NCBI GenBank assembly: GCA_964401385.1 | Contig: CAYNYF010000005.1 | Coordinates: 1-64,000 of the forward strand | DNA length: 64,000 nt | Reading direction: 5' to 3' | Source: CAYNYF01 sp964401385 | GTDB lineage: Bacteria > Planctomycetota > Phycisphaerae > SM23-33 | Shown here: positions 1-7,600 of the stretch, piece after piece | Layout of the letters: each line of letters opens with the position of its first letter | How positions within the stretch are numbered: the first letter of the stretch is position 1 | The notes under the pieces: model-generated | The model's input: the letters and a program-made list of their open reading frames with translations, nothing else | The model's database searches: none | Told to the model about the DNA's origin: nothing | Program-made: the position numbers and the translations under genes

Positions 1-50
1 CGTTGCGAATCGTTGCGAATCGTTGCGAATCGTTGCGAATCGTTGCGAAC
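1..50. repeat. Tandem decamer repeat, five units, cut by window edge
   Basis: Four perfect copies of CGTTGCGAAT are followed by a fifth ending in C instead of T. The array starts at the first base of the window, so it probably extends further left. The 10-base period is not a multiple of three, so it is not a coding repeat. No function can be read from it. Confidence 0.9.
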
Positions 51-498
51 CTACCCGCCCGGGCAACGACGCCCGGCCAGGCAGGCGGGTCTTTGCGTTT
101 GGGACCAGGCAACACAGGGTGGCATGCTTCTGCTGCCCGCCTACCTACCGGAGGTGGGCAGGCAGAAGCATGGCACCAACCGAGGCAGGCAACTGTTTGC
201 AAGCCGGCAACACGGAACCAGTGGCCAGGAGCCGGAGCCAGTGGGAAGGTACTTGGGTTTTGCTGCCAATTGCTGAACTGCTGAATTCCGGCCGCGGCGG
301 GCATCGAAACGGGCACGCCACTTCCGGCCGCGGGCGCGCCCGTAACACAAACAAGGATCGTCGTAGTAACTTTGCCGTGGACGCCTTGTGTGATAACATG
401 ACGCGAACGTAATACCGGGGCGACAGGCAGCCGACCCGGCCGGGCGCCGGCTGTGAGTGCCGCTTTTTCGGCAAAGAGACAACATGTTTCCGCTGGCC
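51..498. other. Non-coding, hairpin-rich leader before the ECF transporter
   Basis: No convincing gene lies here. The open frames that cross it have low-complexity translations without family motifs. It holds a nested hairpin at about 53-90 (CCGGGC-AACGAC-GCCCGG inside ACCCGCC/GGCGGGT arms) and a long imperfect inverted repeat at about 119-176. I looked for a cobalamin riboswitch in front of cbiM and did not see its conserved B12-box core, so the metal of the transporter cannot be told from its leader. Confidence 0.6.
119..176. repeat. Long imperfect inverted repeat related to the palindromic mini-element
   Basis: The arms ATGCTTCTGC (124-133) and GCAGAAGCAT (162-171) pair perfectly, and pairing extends imperfectly on both sides to give a hairpin of roughly 25 base pairs. 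Its centre (about 135-163, GCCCGCCTACCT then CCGGAGG then GGCAGGC) closely resembles, in reverse orientation, the two 25-bp elements inside the gene at 7597-9504. I therefore group all three as one dispersed palindromic family. Confidence 0.75.
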
Positions 499-1590
499 AT
501 GCACATGGCAAACGAGCTGTTGAGCATCCCCGTGGCCGCCGCAACGCTGGCCCTGGGCGCCGCGATCGTGGCGGTGGCGGCCGCCGTGGCCGGAAGGACG
601 CTGAACCCGGAACGACTTCCCCTGATGGGCGTGATGGGGGCGTTCGTCTTCGCCGCCCAGATGATCAATTTCACCCTCCCCGGCATGCCCGGCACCAGCG
701 GACACCTGGGCGGCGGCGTGCTGCTGGCGGTCGTGCTGGGGCCGGCGGCCGGCATCGTGACCATGGCCGCGATCCTCATCGTCCAGTGCCTGCTCTTCCA
801 GGACGGCGGCGTGCTGGCGCTGGGCTGCAACATCATCAACATGGGCGTGGTGCCCTGCCTGGCCGGGTGGGGCCTGTATCGGCTGCTGCTGGGTTCGGTC
901 TGGAAGGCGAAGCCCTGGCGGCAGTACCTTTCGGCATGGCTGGCCTGCCTGGTAGGCGTGACGGCCGGGGCGGCGCTGGTCCCGATTGAGGCGAAGGTCT
1001 CGGGGGTGATGCAAATCCCTCTGAGCCACTTCCTGGTGGTGATGGTGGGCGTGCACCTGCTGATCGGCCTCTTTGAGGGGCTGATCACTTTCGCCGTCAT
1101 CGCCTACCTCCGCCTGGCCCGGCCGGCGGCCTTGGCCCTGGCGGAGGCTCAGCCCGGCCGCCGCAAGCTCGGCCGGGGGGCCGTCATCGTCTCCGTGCTT
1201 CTGACGGCGGTGCTGATTGCCGGGGCGGTGAGCTGGTTCGCCAGCAGCCAGCCCGACGGGCTCGAATGGAGCTACCTGGTGCGCGGCTATGGCCGGACGG
1301 AAAACGCCCTGAAGGAGCCGTCCCCGGCGGTGGTCGGCGCCAACGACTGGCAATCCAAGTGGTCCCTGATGCCGGACTACAACAAGCGCGCCGCCCCGCT
1401 GGGGGCGGCGGCCGCCGAGCTGGAGGAGGCGGCCGAGAGCGCCGAGAGCGGCTGGCCCGCGATCAACGGCTGGGTGTCAGTGGCCGGCCTGCTCGGCACG
1501 GCGGTGACGCTGGCGATTGTGTATCTGGCGGCCGTGCTGCTGCGCAGGCGCCGGCGCCGGGTCGGACCGGCGACAGGCAGCCAACCGTAA
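499..1590 (+). CDS. cbiM: CbiM/NikM substrate-binding membrane subunit with fused PDGLE (CbiN/NikN-like) domain
   Basis: Membrane substrate-capture protein of an ECF-type cobalt or nickel importer, 363 residues from this start. I chose ATG 499 because it gives the MHM-A-x-x-L-L-S N-terminus of the family, whose free amino end and His2 bind the metal. ATG 484 is five codons upstream with a weak AAGAGA ahead of it. The conserved G-T-S-G-H-L motif carries another family metal ligand, and several hydrophobic helices follow. A soluble insert from about residue 250 contains the PDGLEW signature of the small N subunit, then a last membrane helix and a basic tail. So the M and N subunits are fused. 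It is followed by cbiQ and cbiO. Co versus Ni cannot be decided. Confidence 0.88.
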   Translation: MHMANELLSIPVAAATLALGAAIVAVAAAVAGRTLNPERLPLMGVMGAFVFAAQMINFTLPGMPGTSGHLGGGVLLAVVLGPAAGIVTMAAILIVQCLLFQDGGVLALGCNIINMGVVPCLAGWGLYRLLLGSVWKAKPWRQYLSAWLACLVGVTAGAALVPIEAKVSGVMQIPLSHFLVVMVGVHLLIGLFEGLITFAVIAYLRLARPAALALAEAQPGRRKLGRGAVIVSVLLTAVLIAGAVSWFASSQPDGLEWSYLVRGYGRTENALKEPSPAVVGANDWQSKWSLMPDYNKRAAPLGAAAAELEEAAESAESGWPAINGWVSVAGLLGTAVTLAIVYLAAVLLRRRRRRVGPATGSQP

Positions 1591-1632
1591 CCGGCGGCCG
1601 CGCCGCCGCCATGGCCTGGTCCCGGGAGGACC

Positions 1633-2406
1633 GTGCATCACAGCCACATAGACCGTTTTGCCCAGGGCGATTCGCCCGTTCACCGGCTGGAGGCCCGGGC
1701 GAAGCTGGTGGCCGTGCTGGCGTACACGGCCGTGCTGATCAGCTTCAACCGCTACACCGTGGCGGCGCTGGCGCCGATGGCGATCCTGCCGCTGTCGATG
1801 CTCTGGTTCGGCGGCGTGCCCATCTGGTTTGCCCTCCGCCGGGTAGCCATCCTCAGCCCGTTCATCCTGGCGATCTGCCTGTTCAGCCCGCTGTACGACC
1901 ACTCCGCCCACGCGGCTGCGTTCGGCCCGTGGCGCTTCGTCGTCAGCGGCGGCTGGCTGACCGCCTTCGACCTGGCGATCAAGTTCACCTTCGGCGTTCT
2001 GGCCCTGACGGCGCTGATGAGCACGACGCCGTTCGCCTCGCTGCTGGAGGCGATGCGAAAGCTCGGCGCCCCCAAGCTGCTGGTCATGCAGCTCGGCTTT
2101 GTGTATCGCTACCTCTTCGTGCTGATCGACGAGGCGATGCGGATTCGCCGCGGGCGGGACTTTCGCGGCGCGGCCCGCGCCCCGGTCGGGCGGCGCCTGG
2201 CGGCCGTCGGAAACATCGTCGGCAGCCTGTTCGTCCGCACGCTGGAGCGGTCCGACCGCATTCAGACGGCCATGGCCGCCAGGGGCTACCGCGGCAATTC
2301 GCGCAGCCTCAGCGTCTCCCAATTTCGCGGGCGCGACGCCGCCTTCCTCCTGGCCGTGGCGGCCTACCTGCTGGGGTGCCGGTGGCTGTACCCGGCGATC
2401 CTGTAA
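1633..2406 (+). CDS. cbiQ: CbiQ-type ECF transporter transmembrane (T) subunit
   Basis: Transmembrane coupling subunit of the metal importer, 257 residues. It starts at GTG 1633, preceded by a good ribosome site GGGAGGA ending three bases before the codon. The N-terminal H-x-L-E-A-R-A-K-L segment, four to five hydrophobic helices, and the late cytosolic Arg-rich helices (R-R-G-R-D-F-R-G and M-A-A-R-G-Y-R-G) are typical; the A-R-G type motifs dock on the ATPase. It lies 42 bases after cbiM and 10 bases before the ATPase gene, so the three are one operon. Confidence 0.9.
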   Translation: MHHSHIDRFAQGDSPVHRLEARAKLVAVLAYTAVLISFNRYTVAALAPMAILPLSMLWFGGVPIWFALRRVAILSPFILAICLFSPLYDHSAHAAAFGPWRFVVSGGWLTAFDLAIKFTFGVLALTALMSTTPFASLLEAMRKLGAPKLLVMQLGFVYRYLFVLIDEAMRIRRGRDFRGAARAPVGRRLAAVGNIVGSLFVRTLERSDRIQTAMAARGYRGNSRSLSVSQFRGRDAAFLLAVAAYLLGCRWLYPAIL

Positions 2407-2416
2407 CGGTGTTCCC

Positions 2417-3121
2417 ATGACGGATATTCTGGAAATCGCGAACCTTTCGGTAGGCTACGGCGACGGCGTGCGGGCCCTGGCGGGGGTCTCGCTGCACGTG
2501 CCCGCGGGCGGGCGCGTGGGGCTGATCGGGCCCAACGGGGCCGGCAAGACCACTCTGCAACTGGCCATCATGGGCGGGCTGAAGCACGAGGGCAGGATCG
2601 TCGTCGACGGCATCGAGCTGAGCAGGCGGACGACGGCCGAGGTCCGCAACCGGTGCGGGATGATCTTCGAGAACCCGGACGATCAGCTCTTCATGCCCAC
2701 GCTGCTGGACGACGTGGCCTTCGGCCCGCTGAACCAGGGCACGGAGCCGTCGGAGGCGGAGGCCCGTTCGCGGGCGGCCATCGCCGCCGTCGGCCTGGGC
2801 GGGCTGGCCAGCCGGTCGGGGCATCACCTTTCGGCCGGCCAGAAACGCAGCGCCGCCCTGGCGACCGTGCTGTCCATGAACGTCAAGCTGCTGCTGCTGG
2901 ACGAGCCGGCGTCCGGGCTGGACTGCCGCTCCCGGCGGAGATTGATCGAGCTGCTCGCCGCCCGCGAGGAGGCGATGCTGCTGGCCACTCATGACCTCGA
3001 CCTGGTCGGAGCCCTGTGCCGGGAGGTGGTGCTTCTGGACGCCGGGCAGGTGATCGCAAAGGGGGGCGTCCAGGAGGTGCTGGCCGACGCGGCACTGCTC
3101 GCCGAGCACGGGCTTCGGTGA
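2417..3121 (+). CDS. cbiO: CbiO-type ECF transporter ATP-binding protein
   Basis: ABC ATPase that powers the nickel/cobalt importer, 234 residues. Visible motifs: Walker A GPNGAGKTT near residues 38-46, Q-loop region around E-N-P-D-D-Q-L, the ABC signature LSAGQKRSA (the usual LSGGQ, with A at the third position), Walker B LLLLDEP and the switch histidine in ATHDLDL. Only one ATPase gene is present, as is normal for Cbi/Nik systems. It ends 27 bases from the convergent end of the minus-strand gene at 3148; I saw no clear terminator there. Confidence 0.92.
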   Translation: MTDILEIANLSVGYGDGVRALAGVSLHVPAGGRVGLIGPNGAGKTTLQLAIMGGLKHEGRIVVDGIELSRRTTAEVRNRCGMIFENPDDQLFMPTLLDDVAFGPLNQGTEPSEAEARSRAAIAAVGLGGLASRSGHHLSAGQKRSAALATVLSMNVKLLLLDEPASGLDCRSRRRLIELLAAREEAMLLATHDLDLVGALCREVVLLDAGQVIAKGGVQEVLADAALLAEHGLR

Positions 3122-3147
3122 GGACCCCGGCCCCACGGCGGACGCTT

Positions 3148-5367
3148 CTATCGCGCCGGGAAGATGGCGACGCGGTTCCTGCCCTTGGTGACAGTCAGTT
3201 GCGGCAGCGTCACCAGGCCGTGCTTGTCGGCCGCGACGGTGCCGCCGGCCAGGACCTTCTTTTCGGTCAGGGGGGTGTTGGTCCACTGGAACTTCTGACC
3301 GGCCTTTGCCTTGAACTTCTGGCAGTGCCGCGGCGTCAGGTCGACCGTGCAGGCATCCAGCGGGGCCGAGGCGTCCAGGTAGACGGTCATTCCCCAGCGG
3401 GCCGGCTCGTCGGTGATGTCCTCGCTGCGCCACAGCAGGTAGCCGTTGAGCATCCCGGTCGCGTCGCCGCTGCGGATGTCGCCGGAGCCGGGGTTGTCGT
3501 CCAGCGAGCAGTTGGCGAAGGCGGGCTTGGACTGGTCGCGCAGAATCTTCAGCTTGCCGGCCCGCCACTCGCGCAGGGCGGCCGTGCCCTTGAACCCCCA
3601 GGAGACCTTGCAGATGCCGGCGCCGAAGGGCTGCCTGGCGTCCATCAATATCCGCTTGTACTTCGGCAGCGACATGTAGCTCATCTCGGAGGTGTGCGAG
3701 CCGGTGCAGGAAATCAGGAACTGAACCGGCAGCTTCCGGGCCGGATCGGCCGAGACGTAGTCGTTGAAGTTGCACATCACGTAAGGGTTCTCCCCGTCCG
3801 GCTTGCCTTGGTAGGCGCTGGGCGGGCCCCACACGCCGTTGGCCCGGTTCCAGTCGACGAAGCCCCGAGTCAGCTCGGCCGAGCCCCAGCCGACAAAGAC
3901 GCTGAAGATCTCCGGGTGCCGCAGCTCCCACATGCCCCAGTGGCTGCCGTAGCAGTAAATCTGCTGGTCGTCGATTTCGTAGGCGCCGCGGGCCCATTCC
4001 ACGATCCGCGCCTGGCGGCGGTAGGTCCACGGGGCCCAGGTGCCCTGGCGGTAGCTCTTGAGGGTTCTGTGGCAGTTGTTAGCCCCGACGTAGAAGCCGT
4101 TCTCGGGCCCGTCCTCGTAGACCAGCACGATCGCCTCGGCTCTCTGGCGCCGCGCCAGCGAAAACGCGTGAGCCATGCCGTGGCTGACCTCCAGCGGCGC
4201 GGGCTTGGGGATGCGGTTGGGGTAGTACTGGACCTCGATGCGGTACTGCAGCGGCCGGGGCGACAGCGGCGGCGCGGCCCACAGGGCGTAGCGCCGCACG
4301 ATGACGTCGTCGCTGCTGCGGTAGCGGCCCTTGGTGTAGGTCTCCGCCTGGAGAACCGGCTCGGGCGGGGCGACCTTCTGGCTGACCGGACCGGCCGCGG
4401 CCCCCGCCAGGTCCGCCGTGTTCTCCACGCCGTTGACAGCCGTGACCACGGCGTAGTAGGACTCGCCGTCGCGGGCAACGGTGTGGACGTACACGCCCGT
4501 GCCGGAGGGGACGGGCTTGTTGGCCTCCACCGCCAGCCGCACGGCGATGAAGGCGTCGTCCAGCTTGCTGGGGACGTTCTCGCCCTGCCAGATGCGCCGG
4601 ACCATCCGCGTGTTCACCCCGCTGGCCGGCAGCACCTCCGCCAGCAGCTCCGCGGCGCCGATGGTCTGCTTCGTGATCGGCGCATCATGGCGATACACGC
4701 GGTAGCGCAGCTCGCGCTTCTCGTCGCGCGGGACGATGCCGTCGGCCGTGTAGCCGCGGGTTTTCTTGATCAGGCTGCCCCAGCCAAAGCGGTCATTGCC
4801 CTCGGTCAGGTCCTCGACCTCCTTGAAGGTGATGAACACCTGCCCGGCGCGGTAGAAGGCGCGGACGCCGCTCACCTGCTGGGGCGGGTCGGCGAGCTTT
4901 CCGGCGTAGGCGATCTCCAGACACGTCGCCTTCCGATCGTACCCGCGGCCACGGATGCCGAAGACGGCCGACCGGGCGCCCGACCCGACCCAGGCGCGGA
5001 CCGATTCGGTAACGTCGAACCAGCGGCAGTACGGCGGCACGGGCCGGAGGGGCTCCTTGGCGGGCGTGGCCTTTCCGTCCGGGCCGGGCCGGGTGGCGAA
5101 CACCTCGAAGCCGGCGGCGTACCCCCGGCTTCGGGCCATGAGCAGCCGGGCGCGATACACCTTGGCCGAGCGGGGAATCGCCGCCAGGTCAAAGCGGGCC
5201 AGCCGGCCGCCGGCCTCGGCGCTGTCGTAGGTAAGTGTTCCGGGGTGCTGAACTCGCCCGGCGATGCCCCACCGCTCGGTCACCACGTCCGCTTTCCCCG
5301 CCGCAGCGGCCAGAGCGGCCACGGACACCGCCGCCACCGCCGCCCATCGTCCTGTGCCGGTCAACAT
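3148..5367 (-). CDS. Exported paralog 1: beta-sandwich plus degenerate alpha/beta-hydrolase-like protein
   Basis: Unknown function, 739 residues. The first 26 residues form a Sec signal (hydrophobic run ending AAAAGKA-DVV). Residues about 27-150 look like a DNRLRE-type beta-sandwich (F-D-L-A-A-I-P ... W-F-D-V-T-E-S-V). A fibronectin-III-like part follows (R-A-F-Y-R-A-G-Q-V-F-I-T-F). The C-terminal half resembles an esterase fold: after D-D-Q-Q-I comes Y-G-S-H-W-G, so the G-x-S-x-G nucleophile position appears to hold His. The ending with a D-L-T-P-R-x-x-x-K-F motif is shared with the next two genes. It is last in a minus-strand run, 19 bases after paralog 2. Catalytic loss is my inference from alignment by eye. 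Confidence 0.75.
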   Translation of the reverse strand: MLTGTGRWAAVAAVSVAALAAAAGKADVVTERWGIAGRVQHPGTLTYDSAEAGGRLARFDLAAIPRSAKVYRARLLMARSRGYAAGFEVFATRPGPDGKATPAKEPLRPVPPYCRWFDVTESVRAWVGSGARSAVFGIRGRGYDRKATCLEIAYAGKLADPPQQVSGVRAFYRAGQVFITFKEVEDLTEGNDRFGWGSLIKKTRGYTADGIVPRDEKRELRYRVYRHDAPITKQTIGAAELLAEVLPASGVNTRMVRRIWQGENVPSKLDDAFIAVRLAVEANKPVPSGTGVYVHTVARDGESYYAVVTAVNGVENTADLAGAAAGPVSQKVAPPEPVLQAETYTKGRYRSSDDVIVRRYALWAAPPLSPRPLQYRIEVQYYPNRIPKPAPLEVSHGMAHAFSLARRQRAEAIVLVYEDGPENGFYVGANNCHRTLKSYRQGTWAPWTYRRQARIVEWARGAYEIDDQQIYCYGSHWGMWELRHPEIFSVFVGWGSAELTRGFVDWNRANGVWGPPSAYQGKPDGENPYVMCNFNDYVSADPARKLPVQFLISCTGSHTSEMSYMSLPKYKRILMDARQPFGAGICKVSWGFKGTAALREWRAGKLKILRDQSKPAFANCSLDDNPGSGDIRSGDATGMLNGYLLWRSEDITDEPARWGMTVYLDASAPLDACTVDLTPRHCQKFKAKAGQKFQWTNTPLTEKKVLAGGTVAADKHGLVTLPQLTVTKGRNRVAIFPAR

Positions 5368-5386
5368 TCGACCTTCCCTTTCCGAA

Positions 5387-7600
5387 CTACCGATGGATGC
5401 GAATCCGGTGTTTGGCCTTGGTGATCTTCAACCCGCCAACCGTGGCCAGGCCGTACTTGTCCGCCTTGCCCGCCCCGCCGGCCAGGACACCGCCGGTTTC
5501 GTTGACGTTTTCCCACTTGAAGTCCGCCCCGGCCGGCAGGCGGAACTTCCGGCAGCGCCGGGGCGTCAGGTCCACCGTGCAGTCCGGCAGCGGCGCCGAC
5601 TTATCCACCCAGATGGTCATCTCCCAGCGGCCGGGCTCGTCGGCGATGGTCTTGGTCTCCCACAGCAGGTAGCCGTTGATCTGGCCGGAGTAGTCGCCCT
5701 CGCGCAGGTCCCCGCAGCCGGGGTTGTTGTCCAGGGTGCAGTTGGCGAAGGCCGGCAGCGACATGTCGCGGGTGATGTCGATCTTTCCGCTGGTGACGGC
5801 GCGGAGGACGGGCGTGTTCGGCCAGGTCCAGGAGTGCTTGCCCCAACTGGCGGCGAAGGCGCGCTTCGTCCGAACCATCGCCCGGAAGAACCGCGGGAAC
5901 GGCGGCCAGCCCATCTCCGTGTTGTGGGCGCCGGTGGACGAGCGGATCAGCAGGTACGGCATCTCCCTGCGCGGGTCCAGGCTTACGTAGTTGCCGTAGT
6001 CCTGGCGATAGTAGACGTTCTCCTGGTCGGGGCGGTCGGCGTAGGCGCGGGGCGGGCCCCAGACGCCGTTGGCCCGGTTCCAACACTGGAACCCCTTGGT
6101 GAACTCCGGCTGCCCCCAGCCGACCAGCCAGGAGTACAGATCCGGGCGCTCGATCTCCATCATGCCCCACACACCCATGTTCACGTCGATGCGCTGCTCG
6201 TCGATCGCCCACCTGGACTTCACCCAGCGGATGAGCGCCTCCTGCCGGCGCTGGGCGAACGGCCGCCACTTGCCGTGCTCGATTCCCTTGAGCGTGGCGT
6301 AGGCGTCGTTGATGCCCATCCAGTACGACATGGGCTGCTCGTCGGACGGGGTGAGGATGATGTGGTTAAACGGGCTGTTGGTCGACGTCGGCTGGGGATA
6401 ACTGGACCAGTCGTTCTTGTGCGAGACCTGGAGCCGCGCCGGCTTGGCCAGCGAGTCGGGGCAGTACTGCACGATCACGTCGTAGCGCAAGGGGCGCGGG
6501 CCGAGCGGCTGATCGGCCCAGTAGGAATGCCACTGCTCCAGATGGGTCTGCTTGTCGCGGCCGACCTGGCGGACGATCTGCTTGTACATGACCGGCTCCG
6601 GCGGGGCGACCTTTTCCTCGATGGGACCAGCGGTGTTGGCCTGGGTCAGATCGGTGGTGTTCGCAACGCCGTTGACGCAGGTGACCACGGCGTAGTAGCC
6701 CCGGCCGGGCTTGCCGACCATGTGCACGTACACGCCGGTGCCGGGCGGGACGGACTGCTTGCCGTCGACGCCGACGCGCATCACCCGAAATTCCTTGTCC
6801 AGCACCGACCGCCCGGTCTCGCCGATGGGCCAGCGGATAACAGTCCGCGTGTTGATGCACGAGCCGGGCACCAGCTCGCCCAGCAGCTTCGCGGCGCCGA
6901 TGCTGGCGGGCGTGATGGGCTTGTCGTGGCGATACACGCGGTAGCGAATCTCGCGCTTCTCGTCGTCGGGGACGATCGCCTCGGCGCTGTAGGACTTGAT
7001 CTTCTTTTTCAGCTCGACCCAGCGGAACGCCTCCTTGCCCTCGCAGAGGTCTTCGATCTCCTTGAAGGTGATGAACACCTGCCCGCTGCGATACAGCGCC
7101 CGCACGCCGGCAACCTGCTCGGGCGGGTCCTTCAGCTTGCCCTCATAGGTGATTTCAAGGATGGTTCCATTGCGGTCGTAGCGAGGGGCGCTGCGGAGCA
7201 GAAGCGAAACCACTTTCTTGGGCGAGCCGGCCTGGCGGCGGACGACGTCGGTGACGTCGAACCAGCGATAGTACGGCGGCGCCAGTTGCAGCGGCCGGTC
7301 GGCGAGCTTGACACCGCCTTGCTCGTCCCGGCTTTCGACCGCGACCGCGTCGAAGCCACGGTCGTACGAGCCACTGTTCCGCCGGAAGAGCAGCCGCGCG
7401 CAGTAAATCTTCGCCCGCCGGGGCAGGGCCGACAGGTCGAAGACCAGCAGCCGGCCCTGGCTGCCGAGCAGCTCGTATTTCAGCGCCTTGGGGTGCTGGA
7501 GCCGCCCCGAGACGCCCCAGCGCTCGACCACCACGTCGGCCCGCGCCGAAGCGGCCGCCAGGAGCAGCAGCCCAATGGCAATCGGCCCGGCCCGTCTCAT
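5387..7600 (-). CDS. Exported paralog 2: beta-sandwich plus degenerate alpha/beta-hydrolase-like protein
   Basis: 737 residues, same architecture as the gene at 3148. I chose ATG 7600 because it opens a clean signal peptide (M-R-R-A-G-P-I-A-I-G-L-L-L-L ending A-S-A-R-A) and overlaps the upstream stop as ATGA; the open frame runs further upstream but only as an antisense-like extension. The N-terminal beta-sandwich (G-R-L-L-V-F-D-L-S-A-L-P ... R-W-F-D-V-T-D-V-V) and FnIII-like part are well matched to paralog 1. At the esterase elbow the sequence after D-E-Q-R-I reads N-M-G-V-W-G-M-M-E, so Ser is replaced. The C-terminal D-L-T-P-R-R-C-R-K-F motif is present. Function unknown. Confidence 0.75.
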   Translation of the reverse strand: MRRAGPIAIGLLLLAAASARADVVVERWGVSGRLQHPKALKYELLGSQGRLLVFDLSALPRRAKIYCARLLFRRNSGSYDRGFDAVAVESRDEQGGVKLADRPLQLAPPYYRWFDVTDVVRRQAGSPKKVVSLLLRSAPRYDRNGTILEITYEGKLKDPPEQVAGVRALYRSGQVFITFKEIEDLCEGKEAFRWVELKKKIKSYSAEAIVPDDEKREIRYRVYRHDKPITPASIGAAKLLGELVPGSCINTRTVIRWPIGETGRSVLDKEFRVMRVGVDGKQSVPPGTGVYVHMVGKPGRGYYAVVTCVNGVANTTDLTQANTAGPIEEKVAPPEPVMYKQIVRQVGRDKQTHLEQWHSYWADQPLGPRPLRYDVIVQYCPDSLAKPARLQVSHKNDWSSYPQPTSTNSPFNHIILTPSDEQPMSYWMGINDAYATLKGIEHGKWRPFAQRRQEALIRWVKSRWAIDEQRIDVNMGVWGMMEIERPDLYSWLVGWGQPEFTKGFQCWNRANGVWGPPRAYADRPDQENVYYRQDYGNYVSLDPRREMPYLLIRSSTGAHNTEMGWPPFPRFFRAMVRTKRAFAASWGKHSWTWPNTPVLRAVTSGKIDITRDMSLPAFANCTLDNNPGCGDLREGDYSGQINGYLLWETKTIADEPGRWEMTIWVDKSAPLPDCTVDLTPRRCRKFRLPAGADFKWENVNETGGVLAGGAGKADKYGLATVGGLKITKAKHRIRIHR

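Noticed and set aside
1..50. CRISPR array
   Set aside because: Units are 10 bases, directly adjacent and without spacers.
366..498. Cobalamin riboswitch before cbiM
   Set aside because: No B12-box core or expected conserved blocks could be seen by eye.
145..1353. 402-codon minus-strand frame opposite cbiM
   Set aside because: CbiM has clear family motifs on the plus strand; the antisense translation is repetitive Gly/His/Arg-rich.
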